DNA of 62,936 bases from Streptomyces sp. NWU339 (GCF_003143855.1 NZ_QFRK01000001.1:1-62936); one strand, 5' to 3'. Positions 34,841 to 43,632 are shown, counted from the first letter of the stretch. Numbers and translations are program-made. Notes: a model not told the origin generated them from the sequence alone.

Positions 34841-37255
34841 TCAGGCAGAAAGGTAGGAGAAGAGGAGACTCTGCGGGTCGTACTCCGCCCGCAAGGATTG
34901 CAGGCGATCCCAATCGGCAGCTGTGAACGATCGCCTGGCACGGGACGGGTCGGCGGTCAGGTCCGCTTCGGCGATGTAATGACCGGTTCCGAACGGCTCC
35001 ACCACGTGCATGGCGTCGCGTAGCCAGTGCACGTTGACGTCATCCTGCGCGGGATCGGCCCAGACGGCGTAGGGCACGACGTAGCTCTCTCCGAGCACGG
35101 AGAACGCCATGTTCCGCAGCAACTCGTCCTCCTGCGAGACCGGTGAGACGGGCGCCAGCACGAAGGACTCACCGGAAGGGGCTTTGGCGACCGCGTCGCC
35201 CAGCTTCGCCAGGAGCACAGCGTAGTCCTCGTGCGACCACAGCGTGTCGGCCGCGTAACGGTGCTTGTCGGGCCACAGGTCCATTGAGGCGTCATAGAGA
35301 ACGGCAAGGGATGTCGGCTCATCGAGTCGCCGGGACAGCGGTCGTTCGGAGAGAGGGCAGCTCCGCAGCGGATGCAGGGCGCCGACGGCTTCAGTGTGCG
35401 AGTTCGCGAACGCGGTGGCGGTGACGACGACCACCTTGGGCCACGGCCCATCCGTCACGCCTGATGCGTCCCCGCCGGCCAGCAGGAAGGACAGTTCCAC
35501 GTTCGCAGGCAGTTCACGCGCCGTCTCGGTGGCCCAGTCGGCTACGGGGCCGACTGCCGCAAGGGGAAAGACGTAGGAGGTTGTGGCGAGTGCGGTCGGG
35601 CGCGGCTGCAGACGGAGACGGAAGCTGGTGACGACGGCGAAGAAGCCGGGTCCGGCCCCCCGTGCTGCCCAGAACAGGCCGGGATGCTCTTCTTCGGTGC
35701 ACCTGAGCACTTCACCGTCGGCTGTCACAGCGGTGATCTCCAGTACGCTCGCGCAGCCCACTCCCCACAGACCGGAGTTCCAGCCGAGGCCGCCGCTGAG
35801 GAGGTAACCGCCCAGAGCGACGGAGGGGCAGTGGCCTGCCGGGAAGGCGAGATCGCGCCGGGCGAGCTCCCTCGCGAATCTGCTGCCGATGACACCTGGC
35901 TGCACGGTCGCCGTCGCCGAGTCGGCATCGATCTTCCACTGATTGAGCCCCGAGAGGTCGAGGAGTATGCCTCCGTCCCGCAGCGGTGAACCGCACCAGC
36001 TGTGTCCGCCTGCGCGTACGGCAAGTCGCAGTCCGCGGGACACGGCCAGCTTCAGGACTTCCTGAACGTCCCGCTCGCAGGTGGCTCGGACGATCACATC
36101 GGGGTACCGGTCCGGCTTGAGTTCGTTCCACAGTGCGCGCGCCCGGGCGGTCTCGTAGCCCGCGTCGCCCCTGCGGAGGAGCGCGCCCTCGATCCGTGAG
36201 CGCCAACTGTGTTCGCTCATGACGACCTCCTCGTCGTGAGCATCTCCCGGGGCCGGCTGTCGGCCGGTGGTCAGGCCGAAGATCACGACGAACGCCAGCC
36301 AGCAGATCGCCACCACTGCGGCACCTGCCACGTCAATGCGGAGGGATCGCGCCTGGCCGGGCATCAGCCAGAAGGCGAGGGCTCTGTTCACCAACGGCAT
36401 CAGCAGCCATGTCAGGATGCACACGCTCAACACGTTCGAGATGAACAAGGCGAGATATCCGGGCAGGCCAAGAGCGGCAAGCCGGGGACTCACCACGAGG
36501 TTGAGGATCTCGACGGTGGGATAGAGGGCCAGCACCACGGACATGGCCTGCTTCCAGTTGGGCGGAGCACCCTCTTCCGTACCCTGCTCGAAGCGGAACC
36601 AGCTGCCGAACGCGGATCCGACCTTGCGCACGTCGTAGGACACGAAGGCGCCTCGCCCTTCGTCGAGGAGCTTTCGACGAGTGGTGGATTCGGGCCACTT
36701 GTCCAGATGGTGACGGGTGTCGAAACGGAAGGCGGCGACCCACTTGTCCTGGACCCCCTTCACGGGTCGGAACAACTCCGAGCCCATGAAGCCCGGGAAC
36801 TTCCGTTGAGCCGACAGGATCTTTTCCTGCCAGCTCACAAATGCCCGCTCCTGGTCAGGCCGCACGTCGTGCGAGACCACCGCGGTGACGGCGTCACGGA
36901 CCGGCGTGCCGCCCGCGAGGACTTCCTGCGTGGGGGCCTCCTCGAACAGGTCGCGTCCCTGTTCGAGGAGTTCGCGACGCGTATCGGAGCCCATCCACGC
37001 GGTCAGCTGATCCAGATGGGAGAAGCGGAAGACAACGACCCACTCGTTTCCCTCGGCGGAGGGCGGAGGGTACTGCTCCGTGCCCTCGAACCCGTCGAAT
37101 TCGCCTGCGACCTCGTTGGTTCGATCCTGCCAGCGCCGGTACTCGTCTTCACGTCCCGGACGGACCTTCTGTGAGATCACGACGGTCGCGCTGTCGTCGT
37201 GGGAGCCAGGAGTTGCACGAGGACTCACGCCTCCTAGCGTAGATAAAACCCTCAT
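34841..37255 (-). CDS. Fusion: double ABM-domain membrane protein plus FAD-linked oxidase
   Basis: 804 residues in one uninterrupted frame from the ATG at 37255. Residues ~20-125 and ~125-220 are two antibiotic-biosynthesis-monooxygenase (ABM) ferredoxin-like domains (VVISQKVRPGREDEYRRWQD; VVSHDVRPDQERAFVSWQEK). Three membrane helices follow (~240-330). From ~345 a BBE-like FAD oxidase begins with MSEHSWRSRIEGALL. It has the FAD-linking His in RAGGHSWCG and the Cys in GHCPSVALGGYLLSGGLGW. The oxidase would normally stand alone. A strong internal GAGGAGGT lies before MSEHSW, so a separate oxidase may also be made. The extension upstream of 37255 is antisense to the deaminase and is rejected. 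Confidence 0.82.
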   Translation of the reverse strand: MRVLSTLGGVSPRATPGSHDDSATVVISQKVRPGREDEYRRWQDRTNEVAGEFDGFEGTEQYPPPSAEGNEWVVVFRFSHLDQLTAWMGSDTRRELLEQGRDLFEEAPTQEVLAGGTPVRDAVTAVVSHDVRPDQERAFVSWQEKILSAQRKFPGFMGSELFRPVKGVQDKWVAAFRFDTRHHLDKWPESTTRRKLLDEGRGAFVSYDVRKVGSAFGSWFRFEQGTEEGAPPNWKQAMSVVLALYPTVEILNLVVSPRLAALGLPGYLALFISNVLSVCILTWLLMPLVNRALAFWLMPGQARSLRIDVAGAAVVAICWLAFVVIFGLTTGRQPAPGDAHDEEVVMSEHSWRSRIEGALLRRGDAGYETARARALWNELKPDRYPDVIVRATCERDVQEVLKLAVSRGLRLAVRAGGHSWCGSPLRDGGILLDLSGLNQWKIDADSATATVQPGVIGSRFARELARRDLAFPAGHCPSVALGGYLLSGGLGWNSGLWGVGCASVLEITAVTADGEVLRCTEEEHPGLFWAARGAGPGFFAVVTSFRLRLQPRPTALATTSYVFPLAAVGPVADWATETARELPANVELSFLLAGGDASGVTDGPWPKVVVVTATAFANSHTEAVGALHPLRSCPLSERPLSRRLDEPTSLAVLYDASMDLWPDKHRYAADTLWSHEDYAVLLAKLGDAVAKAPSGESFVLAPVSPVSQEDELLRNMAFSVLGESYVVPYAVWADPAQDDVNVHWLRDAMHVVEPFGTGHYIAEADLTADPSRARRSFTAADWDRLQSLRAEYDPQSLLFSYLSA

Positions 37256-37291
37256 ATGCCGCAAAAGTAACGTGGGATCGGAGGCGCCGAG

Positions 37292-37858
37292 ATGGGACAC
37301 AGGGAGTACCTGGCCGAAGCGGCGCAATTGGCCACCGAATCGGTAGAGAGCGGCTGGGGAGGCCCTTTCGGCGCGGTGATCACCCAGGATGGTGAGGTGA
37401 TCGCCCGCGGTCAGAACCGCGTGCTGCTCACGGCCGACCCAACCGCGCATGGCGAGGTAGAAGCCATACGCAAGGCCATTCAGTACCTGAACCCGGATGC
37501 TCCCACGGTCTCGGAAGAGCACCAGAACGAGTACACACTGGAGTTGGTGCCCCGTCCCGACGGGTCCCCGGACATCTTGCCGGAGCGTGCCCGCATGCTC
37601 CAGGGATGCTCGATCTACACCAGCGGCGCGCCCTGTCCCATGTGCATGAGCGCTATCTACTGGGCACGAATCGAAGCCGTCTACTACAGCTGTGACTGGA
37701 AAGCCACCGAGGAGATCGGGTTCAGCGACGACTTCCAGTACGAGGACTTCCAGCGACCTCCGGACCAGCGGAGCATCAGTCTCAAGCAGATGTACCCCGA
37801 GCTGGGCGCCCAGGCCTACCAGGCGTGGCGGGACAAGCCGAACCACCATCCGTACTGA
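37292..37858 (+). CDS. Guanine/nucleoside deaminase (CDA fold)
   Basis: 188 residues. Zinc ligands are in AHGEVEAI (His plus catalytic Glu, ~52) and APCPMCMSAIYWA (two Cys, ~112), the cytidine-deaminase-fold pattern. PFGAVITQDGEVIARGQN and the C-terminal EDFQRPPDQRSISLKQM fit guanine deaminase. It would convert guanine to xanthine. It is divergent from the ABM-FAD fusion gene, with 36 bp between their starts, so they share a promoter region. Confidence 0.9.
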   Translation: MGHREYLAEAAQLATESVESGWGGPFGAVITQDGEVIARGQNRVLLTADPTAHGEVEAIRKAIQYLNPDAPTVSEEHQNEYTLELVPRPDGSPDILPERARMLQGCSIYTSGAPCPMCMSAIYWARIEAVYYSCDWKATEEIGFSDDFQYEDFQRPPDQRSISLKQMYPELGAQAYQAWRDKPNHHPY

Positions 37859-38327
37859 CGGGCATTCACTACTGACCTCAGCGTTTCGCTTCGTGCGACT
37901 GAGCTCGTCTGCCGGTGCTGGACCTGTGATTTTGGTGCTCGGCTGTCGGGCTGGCATGGGGTGGGACCCGACGCGCGGGCCGGGTGCTCCGGGTTCCTTG
38001 GTCGTGAGCGGGCAGGGACAGCCTTGCTGTCAGGTAGCCGGGCGAGGGAGAGCCGTCAGGAGGGCGAATGTGCTGGTCAGCTCGTTTCGCCAGGGCCAGG
38101 TCGCGCAGATGCGCAGGCGGGGACGACGACCGCCGCGGGTGATGCGGGCAGCGGCATGCAGGAGCCGGTAGCGGAGCTTCTTCGGCGGAGCACCTGACCA
38201 TGGTGACACCGCGTGAGGAGATGCGGAGAGAGCTGTAGACAGGTGGGAAGCCCTGGCTCGGTGGGTTCACCCACCGGGGCTCCGCCGTCCCACATCCGTT
38301 TCGCGGACTTGTTGTATAGAAGTGGTC
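37859..38327. other. Intergenic region at the right edge of the island
   Basis: No intact gene. It includes the IS1380 scrap (38030-38188, minus strand), a GTGGGTT/AACCCAC-type hairpin near 38259-38276, and a TTGTATAGAAGT promoter-like stretch at 38312-38323 directly before the Nudix leader. Confidence 0.55.
38030..38188 (-). pseudogene. C-terminal remnant of an IS1380-family transposase
   Basis: The minus strand reads PKKLRYRLLHAAARITRGGR, then PRLRICATWPWRNELTSTFA, and ends LPRPAT before a TGA at 38030-38032. This matches the conserved C-terminal end of IS1380-type transposases (LRYRLLHVAARITR.., TWPW..). Only about 52 codons remain and no start, catalytic residues or inverted repeats are present. 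Confidence 0.72.
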
Positions 38328-38335
38328 ATGACCAC
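38322..38335. promoter_or_regulatory. 14-bp perfect palindrome at the Nudix promoter
   Basis: GTGGTCATGACCAC reads the same on both strands. It begins just after TTGTATAGAA and contains the ATG of the leader ORF at 38328. Position and symmetry suggest a repressor operator of GntR type; the regulator is not identified. Confidence 0.55.
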
Positions 38336-38387
38336 TCTGCATGTGTTCTCCCCGTACGTGCCCTCCCGCCCGGCGGCCCTGCGGTGA
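38328..38387 (+). CDS. 19-residue leader ORF coupled to the Nudix gene
   Basis: ATG at 38328 opens MTTLHVFSPYVPSRPAALR and ends at TGA 38385-38387, which overlaps the Nudix start GTG at 38384 (GTGA). No RBS precedes it and a -10-like TATAGA lies about ten bases upstream, so it would be leaderless. It probably feeds ribosomes into the Nudix gene; the peptide itself may have no function. Confidence 0.4.
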   Translation: MTTLHVFSPYVPSRPAALR

Positions 38388-39046
38388 CCGCCGGAGTCGA
38401 CAGCCCCGACCGCAGGGGCCGCACCGGACTCGACCGGACCGGACGGGACCTGACCGGGAACCCGCGGGTGAAGGTGCGGGACGTGAGGCTGTTGTCCACC
38501 CACTGGTACGTCGAGCGCACGACGACCTTCGACTTCCAGCGCGCCGACGGCACCTGGAGCACACAGGAACGCGAGACGCACGACCGCGGCAACGGCGCGA
38601 CGATGCTCCTCTACGACGCCGAACGCGAAACCGTGCTGCTCACCCGCCAGTTCCGTTTCCCGGTGTACGTCAACGGCCACCCCGACGGCATGCTGATCGA
38701 GACACCGGGTGGTCTGCTCGACGACGAGGAGGAACACCCGGAGATCGCCGTGCGCCGTGAGGTGGTGGAGGAGACCGGGCACACCATCGGAGCCGTCCGG
38801 CACGTCTTCGACGTCTACATGAGCCCCGGCTCGGTCACCGAACGCGTCAGCTTCTACGCCGCCGCCTACGGAGCCTCGACCCGGACCCACGCGGGCGGAG
38901 GGCTGGGCGAGGAGGGCGAGGACATCGAGATCCTCGAACTGCCTTTCCGCCAGGCCCTGGAGATGATCCGCACCGGTGAGATCAACGACGCCAAGACCAT
39001 CATGCTGCTTCAATGGGCCGCGCTGGACGGGCCGTTCGCCCGTTGA
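38384..39046 (+). CDS. Nudix pyrophosphatase, NudK (GDP-mannose) type
   Basis: 220 residues from GTG at 38384. The Nudix box is intact: GGLLDDEEEHPEIAVRREVVEETGH, with the REVVEE core near residue 127, given here as one span of key residues G-x5-E-x7-REVVEETG. WYVERTTTFDFQRADGTW and VLLTRQFRFPVYVNGH match the GDP-mannose/ADP-ribose pyrophosphatase group. It hydrolyses nucleoside-diphosphate sugars. Translation is probably coupled to the 19-residue leader ORF, since no good RBS precedes the GTG. Confidence 0.88.
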   Translation: MTAGVDSPDRRGRTGLDRTGRDLTGNPRVKVRDVRLLSTHWYVERTTTFDFQRADGTWSTQERETHDRGNGATMLLYDAERETVLLTRQFRFPVYVNGHPDGMLIETPGGLLDDEEEHPEIAVRREVVEETGHTIGAVRHVFDVYMSPGSVTERVSFYAAAYGASTRTHAGGGLGEEGEDIEILELPFRQALEMIRTGEINDAKTIMLLQWAALDGPFAR

Positions 39047-39216
39047 ATCCCGACGCACCACCGTGTGGCGGGCGGAGCGGGCCCGCGTCCTCGTGACGGC
39101 GGCCGGGCTGCCCGGGGTGTCTTCGGGGGCCCGGCTGGAGGGGGCGCGCTGAGACGTCCGCGTGTGTCGGTGGGACCGTGGAAGGGACACCCGGACACCC
39201 GGAGGGAGCGCCGGCC

Positions 39217-40023
39217 ATGACCACCCACCCCGCTGCCCGCACCATGCGGGCGACCCCGGAAGGGCTGCTGTGGGAGCCCAGTGAGCGCTGGGTGCGCGGT
39301 ACCGCGGGCGATGTCACCGTCGTCGACAGCCGCCACCCGCTCCTCGTCTGGGAGCCCCGGCTGCCCGTCCCGCAGTACGCCTTCCCCCGTGCGGAGGTGC
39401 GCACGGACCTCCTCCGCCCCGCACAGGACCCGCCCACGGGCAGGCACACCGGCTCGACGGTCTTCTACGACCTCGAGACCGGTGGCGGGGTGCGCCCGAA
39501 CGCGGCCCGGACGTTCCCCGCGGAGGACCTGGCCGGCCACCTCGCCTTCGAGTGGTTCCGGCGCACCGGCACGGGACTCGACCACTGGTACGAGGAGGAC
39601 GAGGAGATCTTCGTCCATCCCCGTGACCCGCACACCCGGGTGGACGCCGTGCCGAGCAGCCGCCACGTCCGGGTCGGGATCGACGGCACGGTCGTCGCCG
39701 ACACCCGGTCCCCGGTCCTGCTGTTCGAGACCTCCCTGCCGACCCGGTACTACCTGCCGCGCCAGGACGTCCGCCTGGACCTCTTCGAGGCCACGGACCA
39801 CAGCACCGACTGCCCGTACAAGGGCACGGCCGACCGGTACTGGTCCTGGCGCGGCGGGGGCGCCGTACCGCCGGACATCGTGTGGAGCTACTCCGAGCCG
39901 CTGCCCGCCGTGGCCGCGATCAGGGGGCGGCTGGCCTTCTTCAACGAGGCGGTCGACCTCACCGTGGACGGTGAGCGCCTCCAGCGCCCGGTCACGCCCT
40001 TCAGCGCGGGCCTCAGGACCTGA
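39217..40023 (+). CDS. Protein with two DUF427 domains
   Basis: 268 residues from the ATG at 39217, with GGAGGGA about ten bases upstream. Two similar halves: VTVVDSRHPLLVWEPRLPVPQYAFPRAEV and VVADTRSPVLLFETSLPTRYYLPRQDV, each followed by a TGS/CPYKGTA-type Trp/Tyr-rich strand (GSTVFYDLE; CPYKGTADRYWSW). DUF427 proteins are small beta-rich folds of unknown function. The 3' end overlaps that of the convergent GntR gene by 11 bp. Confidence 0.9.
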   Translation: MTTHPAARTMRATPEGLLWEPSERWVRGTAGDVTVVDSRHPLLVWEPRLPVPQYAFPRAEVRTDLLRPAQDPPTGRHTGSTVFYDLETGGGVRPNAARTFPAEDLAGHLAFEWFRRTGTGLDHWYEEDEEIFVHPRDPHTRVDAVPSSRHVRVGIDGTVVADTRSPVLLFETSLPTRYYLPRQDVRLDLFEATDHSTDCPYKGTADRYWSWRGGGAVPPDIVWSYSEPLPAVAAIRGRLAFFNEAVDLTVDGERLQRPVTPFSAGLRT

Positions 40024-40798
40024 CCAGGAGCTGGAAGTCGAAGGAGTACCGCGAGGCGCGGTAGACGTGTGTGGCGTACTCCACCGTGCGGCCCGTGTCG
40101 TCGTAGGCCGTGCGCTGCATGGTGAGCAGGGCGGCGCCCTCCTTCTCGTCCAAGCGGGAGGCCTCCGAGGCCGTGGCCGAGCGGGCGCCGACGGTCTGGC
40201 GGGCGCTGTGCAGGGTGATGCCGGCCGAGCGCATCATGCGGTACAGGCCGGTCGACTCCAGGCGGGCGTCGTCCAGGTCCAGCAGCTCCGGCGGGAGGTA
40301 GTTGCACAGCAGGGCGACCGGCTGGCCGTGGGTGCGGCGCAGGCGTTCCAGCAGGACCACCTCGCCGCCCTCGGCCAGGCCGAGCGCGGCGGCCGCCGCG
40401 GCGGGCGCCGGGACCGTCTCGTGGCGTACGACCTGTGTGGTCGGACCCTGTCCCGCCGCCTCCAGGTCGTCGTAGAGGCTGCTCAGTTCCAGCGGCCGTC
40501 TGACCTGGCTGTGCACCACCTGGGTGCCCACCCCGCGCCGCCGGACCAGGAGCCCCTTGTCGACGAGGGACTGGATGGCCTGGCGGACGGTGGGGCGGGA
40601 CAGACCGAGGCGTACGGAGAGGTCGACCTCGTTGCCCAGGAGGTTGCCCGGGGCGAGGACACCGCGTGCGATCGCCGCCTCCAGCTGCTGGGCGAGCTGG
40701 TGGTACAGCGGCACCGGGCTGCCCCGGTCCAGGGCGAAGTCCATTGTGCTGAGCGCGGATTCGGTCACGGCACGGGGCCGGTCACCGGTCTTCGCCAT
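40013..40798 (-). CDS. GntR-family regulator with UTRA domain (HutC subfamily)
   Basis: 261 residues from the ATG at 40798. The N-terminal winged helix is VPLYHQLAQQLEAAIARGVL, then LSVRLGLSRPTVRQAIQSLVDKGLLVRRRGVGTQV. The UTRA ligand domain includes LYRMMRSAGITLHSARQTV. It is the last gene of the leftward iol operon, 44 bp after iolD, so it probably represses inositol genes until an inositol-derived effector binds. That target is inferred from position and from the known GntR control of Streptomyces iol genes. Confidence 0.9.
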   Translation of the reverse strand: MAKTGDRPRAVTESALSTMDFALDRGSPVPLYHQLAQQLEAAIARGVLAPGNLLGNEVDLSVRLGLSRPTVRQAIQSLVDKGLLVRRRGVGTQVVHSQVRRPLELSSLYDDLEAAGQGPTTQVVRHETVPAPAAAAAALGLAEGGEVVLLERLRRTHGQPVALLCNYLPPELLDLDDARLESTGLYRMMRSAGITLHSARQTVGARSATASEASRLDEKEGAALLTMQRTAYDDTGRTVEYATHVYRASRYSFDFQLLVRS

Positions 40799-40842
40799 GG
40801 GCGTACCTCCCTGTCGAGGGCGCGGTAGGGGTCGGGAACTGA

Positions 40843-42714
40843 TCAGAGGTGGCGGCGGCGTTCGGCGACCCGGGCGTCGTACCGTTCGCGGGCCCGGAGG
40901 GCGGCCTCGCGGGAGGAGACCTCGGCCACCGGCACGTCCCACCAGGCCTCGGCCGGGGGAGCGGTGGGGGCCGGGTCCGTCTCGACGTACACGCACGTCG
41001 GACGGCCGGCGGTACGGGCCCGGTCCAGGGCGTCCCGCAGCTCCCGCACCGTCTTGGCGCGCAGCACGTCCATGCCCAGGCTGGCGGCGTTCGCGGCGAG
41101 GTCGACGGGCAGCGGGGCGCCGGTGAAGGTGCCGTCCTCGGCCCGGTAGCGGTAGGCGGTGCCGAAGCGTTCGCCGCCGGTCTCCTCGGACAGGCCTCCG
41201 ATGGAGGCGTATCCGTGGTTCTGGATCAGGACCATCTTGACGGGCAGCCGCTCCTGGACGGCCGTGACGATCTCCGTCGGCATCATCAGGTACGTGCCGT
41301 CGCCGACCAGCGCCCAGACCGGGGTGCCGGGCGCGGCCTGCTGGACGCCGAGGGCGGCCGGGATCTCGTAGCCCATGCAGGAGTAGCCGTATTCCAGGTG
41401 GTACTGGCGCGGGCTGCGCGCACGCCACAGCTTGTGCAGGTCGCCGGGAAGCGAACCGGCAGCGTTGATCACCACGTCCGTGTCGCCCACGACCGCGTCG
41501 AGCGCGCCGAGCACCTGGGTCTGGGTCGGTACGGCGTTCTCGTCGTCGGCGCGGTAGGCCGTCTCGACGACCTGCTCCCAGCGCTCCTTGCCGGCGCGGT
41601 ACTCCGCCTCGTACGCCGCGTCCACGCGGTGCCCGGTCAGCGCCCCGGCCAGCTGCTCGAGACCGGTGCGCGCGTCGCAGACCAGAGTGCGCGCCGCCAG
41701 CTTGTGGGCGTCGAAGCCGGTGATGTTGAGGTTGAGGAAGCGGACGTCCGGGTGGCGGAAGAGGGTGCCGGAGGCGGTGGTGAAGTCGGTGTAACGGGTG
41801 CCGACGCCGATCACCAGGTCGGCGGTGCGGGCGAGGTCGTCGCTCACCGCGGTGCCGGTGTGGCCGATGCCACCCAGGTCGGCCGGGTGATCGTGGCGCA
41901 GGGAGCCCTTGCCGGCCTGGGTGGAGGCGACCGGGATGCCGGTGGCGTCGACGAGGGCCTTGAGCGCGGTCTCGGCCTCGCTGTGGTGGATGCCGCCACC
42001 CGCGACGATCAGCGGGCGCCGGGCGGCCCGTACGGCTGCCACGGCCGCCGTCAGCTCGGCCGGGTCGGGCGCCGGGCGCCGTACGGGCCAGACGCGGTCG
42101 GCGAAGAACTCCTCCGGCCAGTCGTACGCCTCGGCCTGTACGTCCTGCGGCAGTGCGAGGGTGACGGCGCCGGTCTCGGCCGGGTCGGCGAGCACCCGCA
42201 TCGCGTTCAGGGCGGAGGCGATCAGCGCCTCGGGGCGGGTGATCCGGTCGAAGTGGCGGGAGACGGGGCGCAGGGTGTCGTTGACGGAGACGTCGGCCTC
42301 GACCGGGTGCTCCAGCTGCTGGAGCAGCGGGTCGACGGCGCGCGAGGCGAAGTAGTCGCCGGGCAGCAGCAGCACCGGCAGCCGGTTGACGGTGGCGAGG
42401 GCGGCGCCGGTGACCAGGTTGGTGGCGCCGGGGCCGATGGACGTCGTCACCGCCTGCGCCGAGAGCCGGTTGAGCTGGCGGGCGTGGGCGACGGCCGCGT
42501 GCACCATGGCCTGCTCGTTGCGGCCCTGGTGGTACGGCATGACGTCGGCGTACTCGACCAGTGCCTGCCCGACGCCCGCCACGTTGCCGTGGCCGAAGAT
42601 GCCCCAGGTGCCCGCGATCAGCCGGCGGCGCACGCCGTCCCGCTCGGTGTACTGGGCGGACAGGAACCGCACCAGGGCCTGGGCGGTGGTCAGTCGGCGG
42701 GTGGCGGCGCTCAT
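40843..42714 (-). CDS. iolD: 3D-(3,5/4)-trihydroxycyclohexane-1,2-dione acylhydrolase
   Basis: 623 residues, full length. A ThDP enzyme of the acetolactate-synthase fold: ThDP activator region HGNVAGVGQALVEY and HQGRNEQAMVHAA near residues 42-70, SIGPGATNLVTGAAL near 92, and the ThDP motif VGDGTYLMMPTEIVTAV .. NHGY near 465-500. It opens the ring of the dione to 5-deoxy-D-glucuronate, the ring-cleavage step of inositol catabolism. The start overlaps the iolB stop by four bases (ATGA). Confidence 0.95.
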   Translation of the reverse strand: MSAATRRLTTAQALVRFLSAQYTERDGVRRRLIAGTWGIFGHGNVAGVGQALVEYADVMPYHQGRNEQAMVHAAVAHARQLNRLSAQAVTTSIGPGATNLVTGAALATVNRLPVLLLPGDYFASRAVDPLLQQLEHPVEADVSVNDTLRPVSRHFDRITRPEALIASALNAMRVLADPAETGAVTLALPQDVQAEAYDWPEEFFADRVWPVRRPAPDPAELTAAVAAVRAARRPLIVAGGGIHHSEAETALKALVDATGIPVASTQAGKGSLRHDHPADLGGIGHTGTAVSDDLARTADLVIGVGTRYTDFTTASGTLFRHPDVRFLNLNITGFDAHKLAARTLVCDARTGLEQLAGALTGHRVDAAYEAEYRAGKERWEQVVETAYRADDENAVPTQTQVLGALDAVVGDTDVVINAAGSLPGDLHKLWRARSPRQYHLEYGYSCMGYEIPAALGVQQAAPGTPVWALVGDGTYLMMPTEIVTAVQERLPVKMVLIQNHGYASIGGLSEETGGERFGTAYRYRAEDGTFTGAPLPVDLAANAASLGMDVLRAKTVRELRDALDRARTAGRPTCVYVETDPAPTAPPAEAWWDVPVAEVSSREAALRARERYDARVAERRRHL

Positions 42715-43604
42715 GCGGACCTCTCCGGGGCGGTGTAGAGGGGGAGACGGGGGTCGACCGGCTGGTCCGGCCAGGTGTCACGGACCCAGGCGTGGTCGGG
42801 GTGGTCGCAGATCAGCCAGGCCCGTTCGGCTTCCGGGCCGGCCATGACGTTGAGGTAGTACATGTGGTGGCCGGGCACGGCCATGGACGGCCCGTGCCAG
42901 CCGTCCGGGATGAGGACGACGTCGCCGTCGCGCACCTCCGCCAGCACGTCCGTCTCCCGGCCCGGACCGGAGGGGGAGACCCGCTGGTAGCCGAGGCCGG
43001 GGGTGCCGTCGTGGCCGGCGAACTCGAAGTAGTAGATCTCCTCCAGCACGGACTCCTCGCCCGGCCGGTGCTCGTCGTGCTTGTGCGGCGGGAAGGACGA
43101 CCAGTTGCCGCCCGGGGTGAGGACCTCCACCGCGATCAGCTTGTCGCACTCGAACACGCCCGCCGCCCCGAAGTTGTTGACCTGCCGGGAGCAGTTCCCG
43201 GTGCCGCGCAGCTCCACGGGAACGTCCGAGGCCGGCCCGTAACGGGCGGGCAGGCGGCGGGTGCAGCGGGCGCCGGTGAGCGCGAACCGGCCGCCGACGG
43301 CGGAGGTCACGCTCGCGCGGGCGTCGCGCGGCACGTAGGCGAAGTCGGTGACGCCGTCGAACACGCCGGTGCGGCCGGTGAGTTCGAAGGTGTCGTGGCC
43401 GAACTCGTCGTCCGCGGTGACCGTGCAGCCGCCGCTCAGCGGCAGCACGATCCACTCGCTGTCGCCGGTGTCGAAGGTGTGGCTGCCGCCGGGCGGCAGT
43501 TCCAGCACGCGCAGGCTGGAATACCCCCAGCCGGCGGTCTTCGGGGTCACGTCGACGACGTAGGGGCCGGTGTGGGCCCTGCCCGCGGGAAGGTGGTACG
43601 TCAT
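42711..43604 (-). CDS. iolB: 5-deoxy-glucuronate isomerase
   Basis: 297 residues. A bicupin protein with FPPHKHDEHRPGEESVLEEIYYF (metal-binding His/Glu, ~165-190) and DGWHGPSMAVPGHHMYYLNVMAG, both IolB hallmarks. It converts 5-deoxy-glucuronate to 5-dehydro-2-deoxy-D-gluconate, the substrate of IolC. It sits between the aldolase-like gene (28-bp gap) and iolD (4-bp overlap). Confidence 0.95.
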   Translation of the reverse strand: MTYHLPAGRAHTGPYVVDVTPKTAGWGYSSLRVLELPPGGSHTFDTGDSEWIVLPLSGGCTVTADDEFGHDTFELTGRTGVFDGVTDFAYVPRDARASVTSAVGGRFALTGARCTRRLPARYGPASDVPVELRGTGNCSRQVNNFGAAGVFECDKLIAVEVLTPGGNWSSFPPHKHDEHRPGEESVLEEIYYFEFAGHDGTPGLGYQRVSPSGPGRETDVLAEVRDGDVVLIPDGWHGPSMAVPGHHMYYLNVMAGPEAERAWLICDHPDHAWVRDTWPDQPVDPRLPLYTAPERSA

Positions 43605-43632
43605 GGCATGCCTCCGTCTCGGAACGGGCTTC

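Larger units (their letters stand above)
32600..38190. mobile_element. Decayed integrated element / IS-rich island at tRNA-Pro
   Basis: Between the tRNA-Pro 3' end and about 38.19 kb lie a broken tyrosine integrase, an IS5-type transposase remnant, two accessory genes with less G+C-biased codons than their neighbours, and an IS1380 scrap. An integrase whose 3' end faces the tRNA is the layout of actinomycete integrative elements such as pSAM2, which uses a tRNA-Pro site. No replication or transfer genes and no second copy of the tRNA 3' end were found, so only remnants remain and the right boundary is a guess. Confidence 0.45.

Noticed and set aside
37256..37957. Further N-terminal extension of the ABM-FAD fusion protein
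   Set aside because: It runs antisense to the guanine deaminase gene and has no domain resemblance.
34378..38327. A second copy of the tRNA-Pro 3' end as attR
   Set aside because: Neither strand shows the expected TTCAAATCCTGTCGTCCCG sequence to the right of the integrase.
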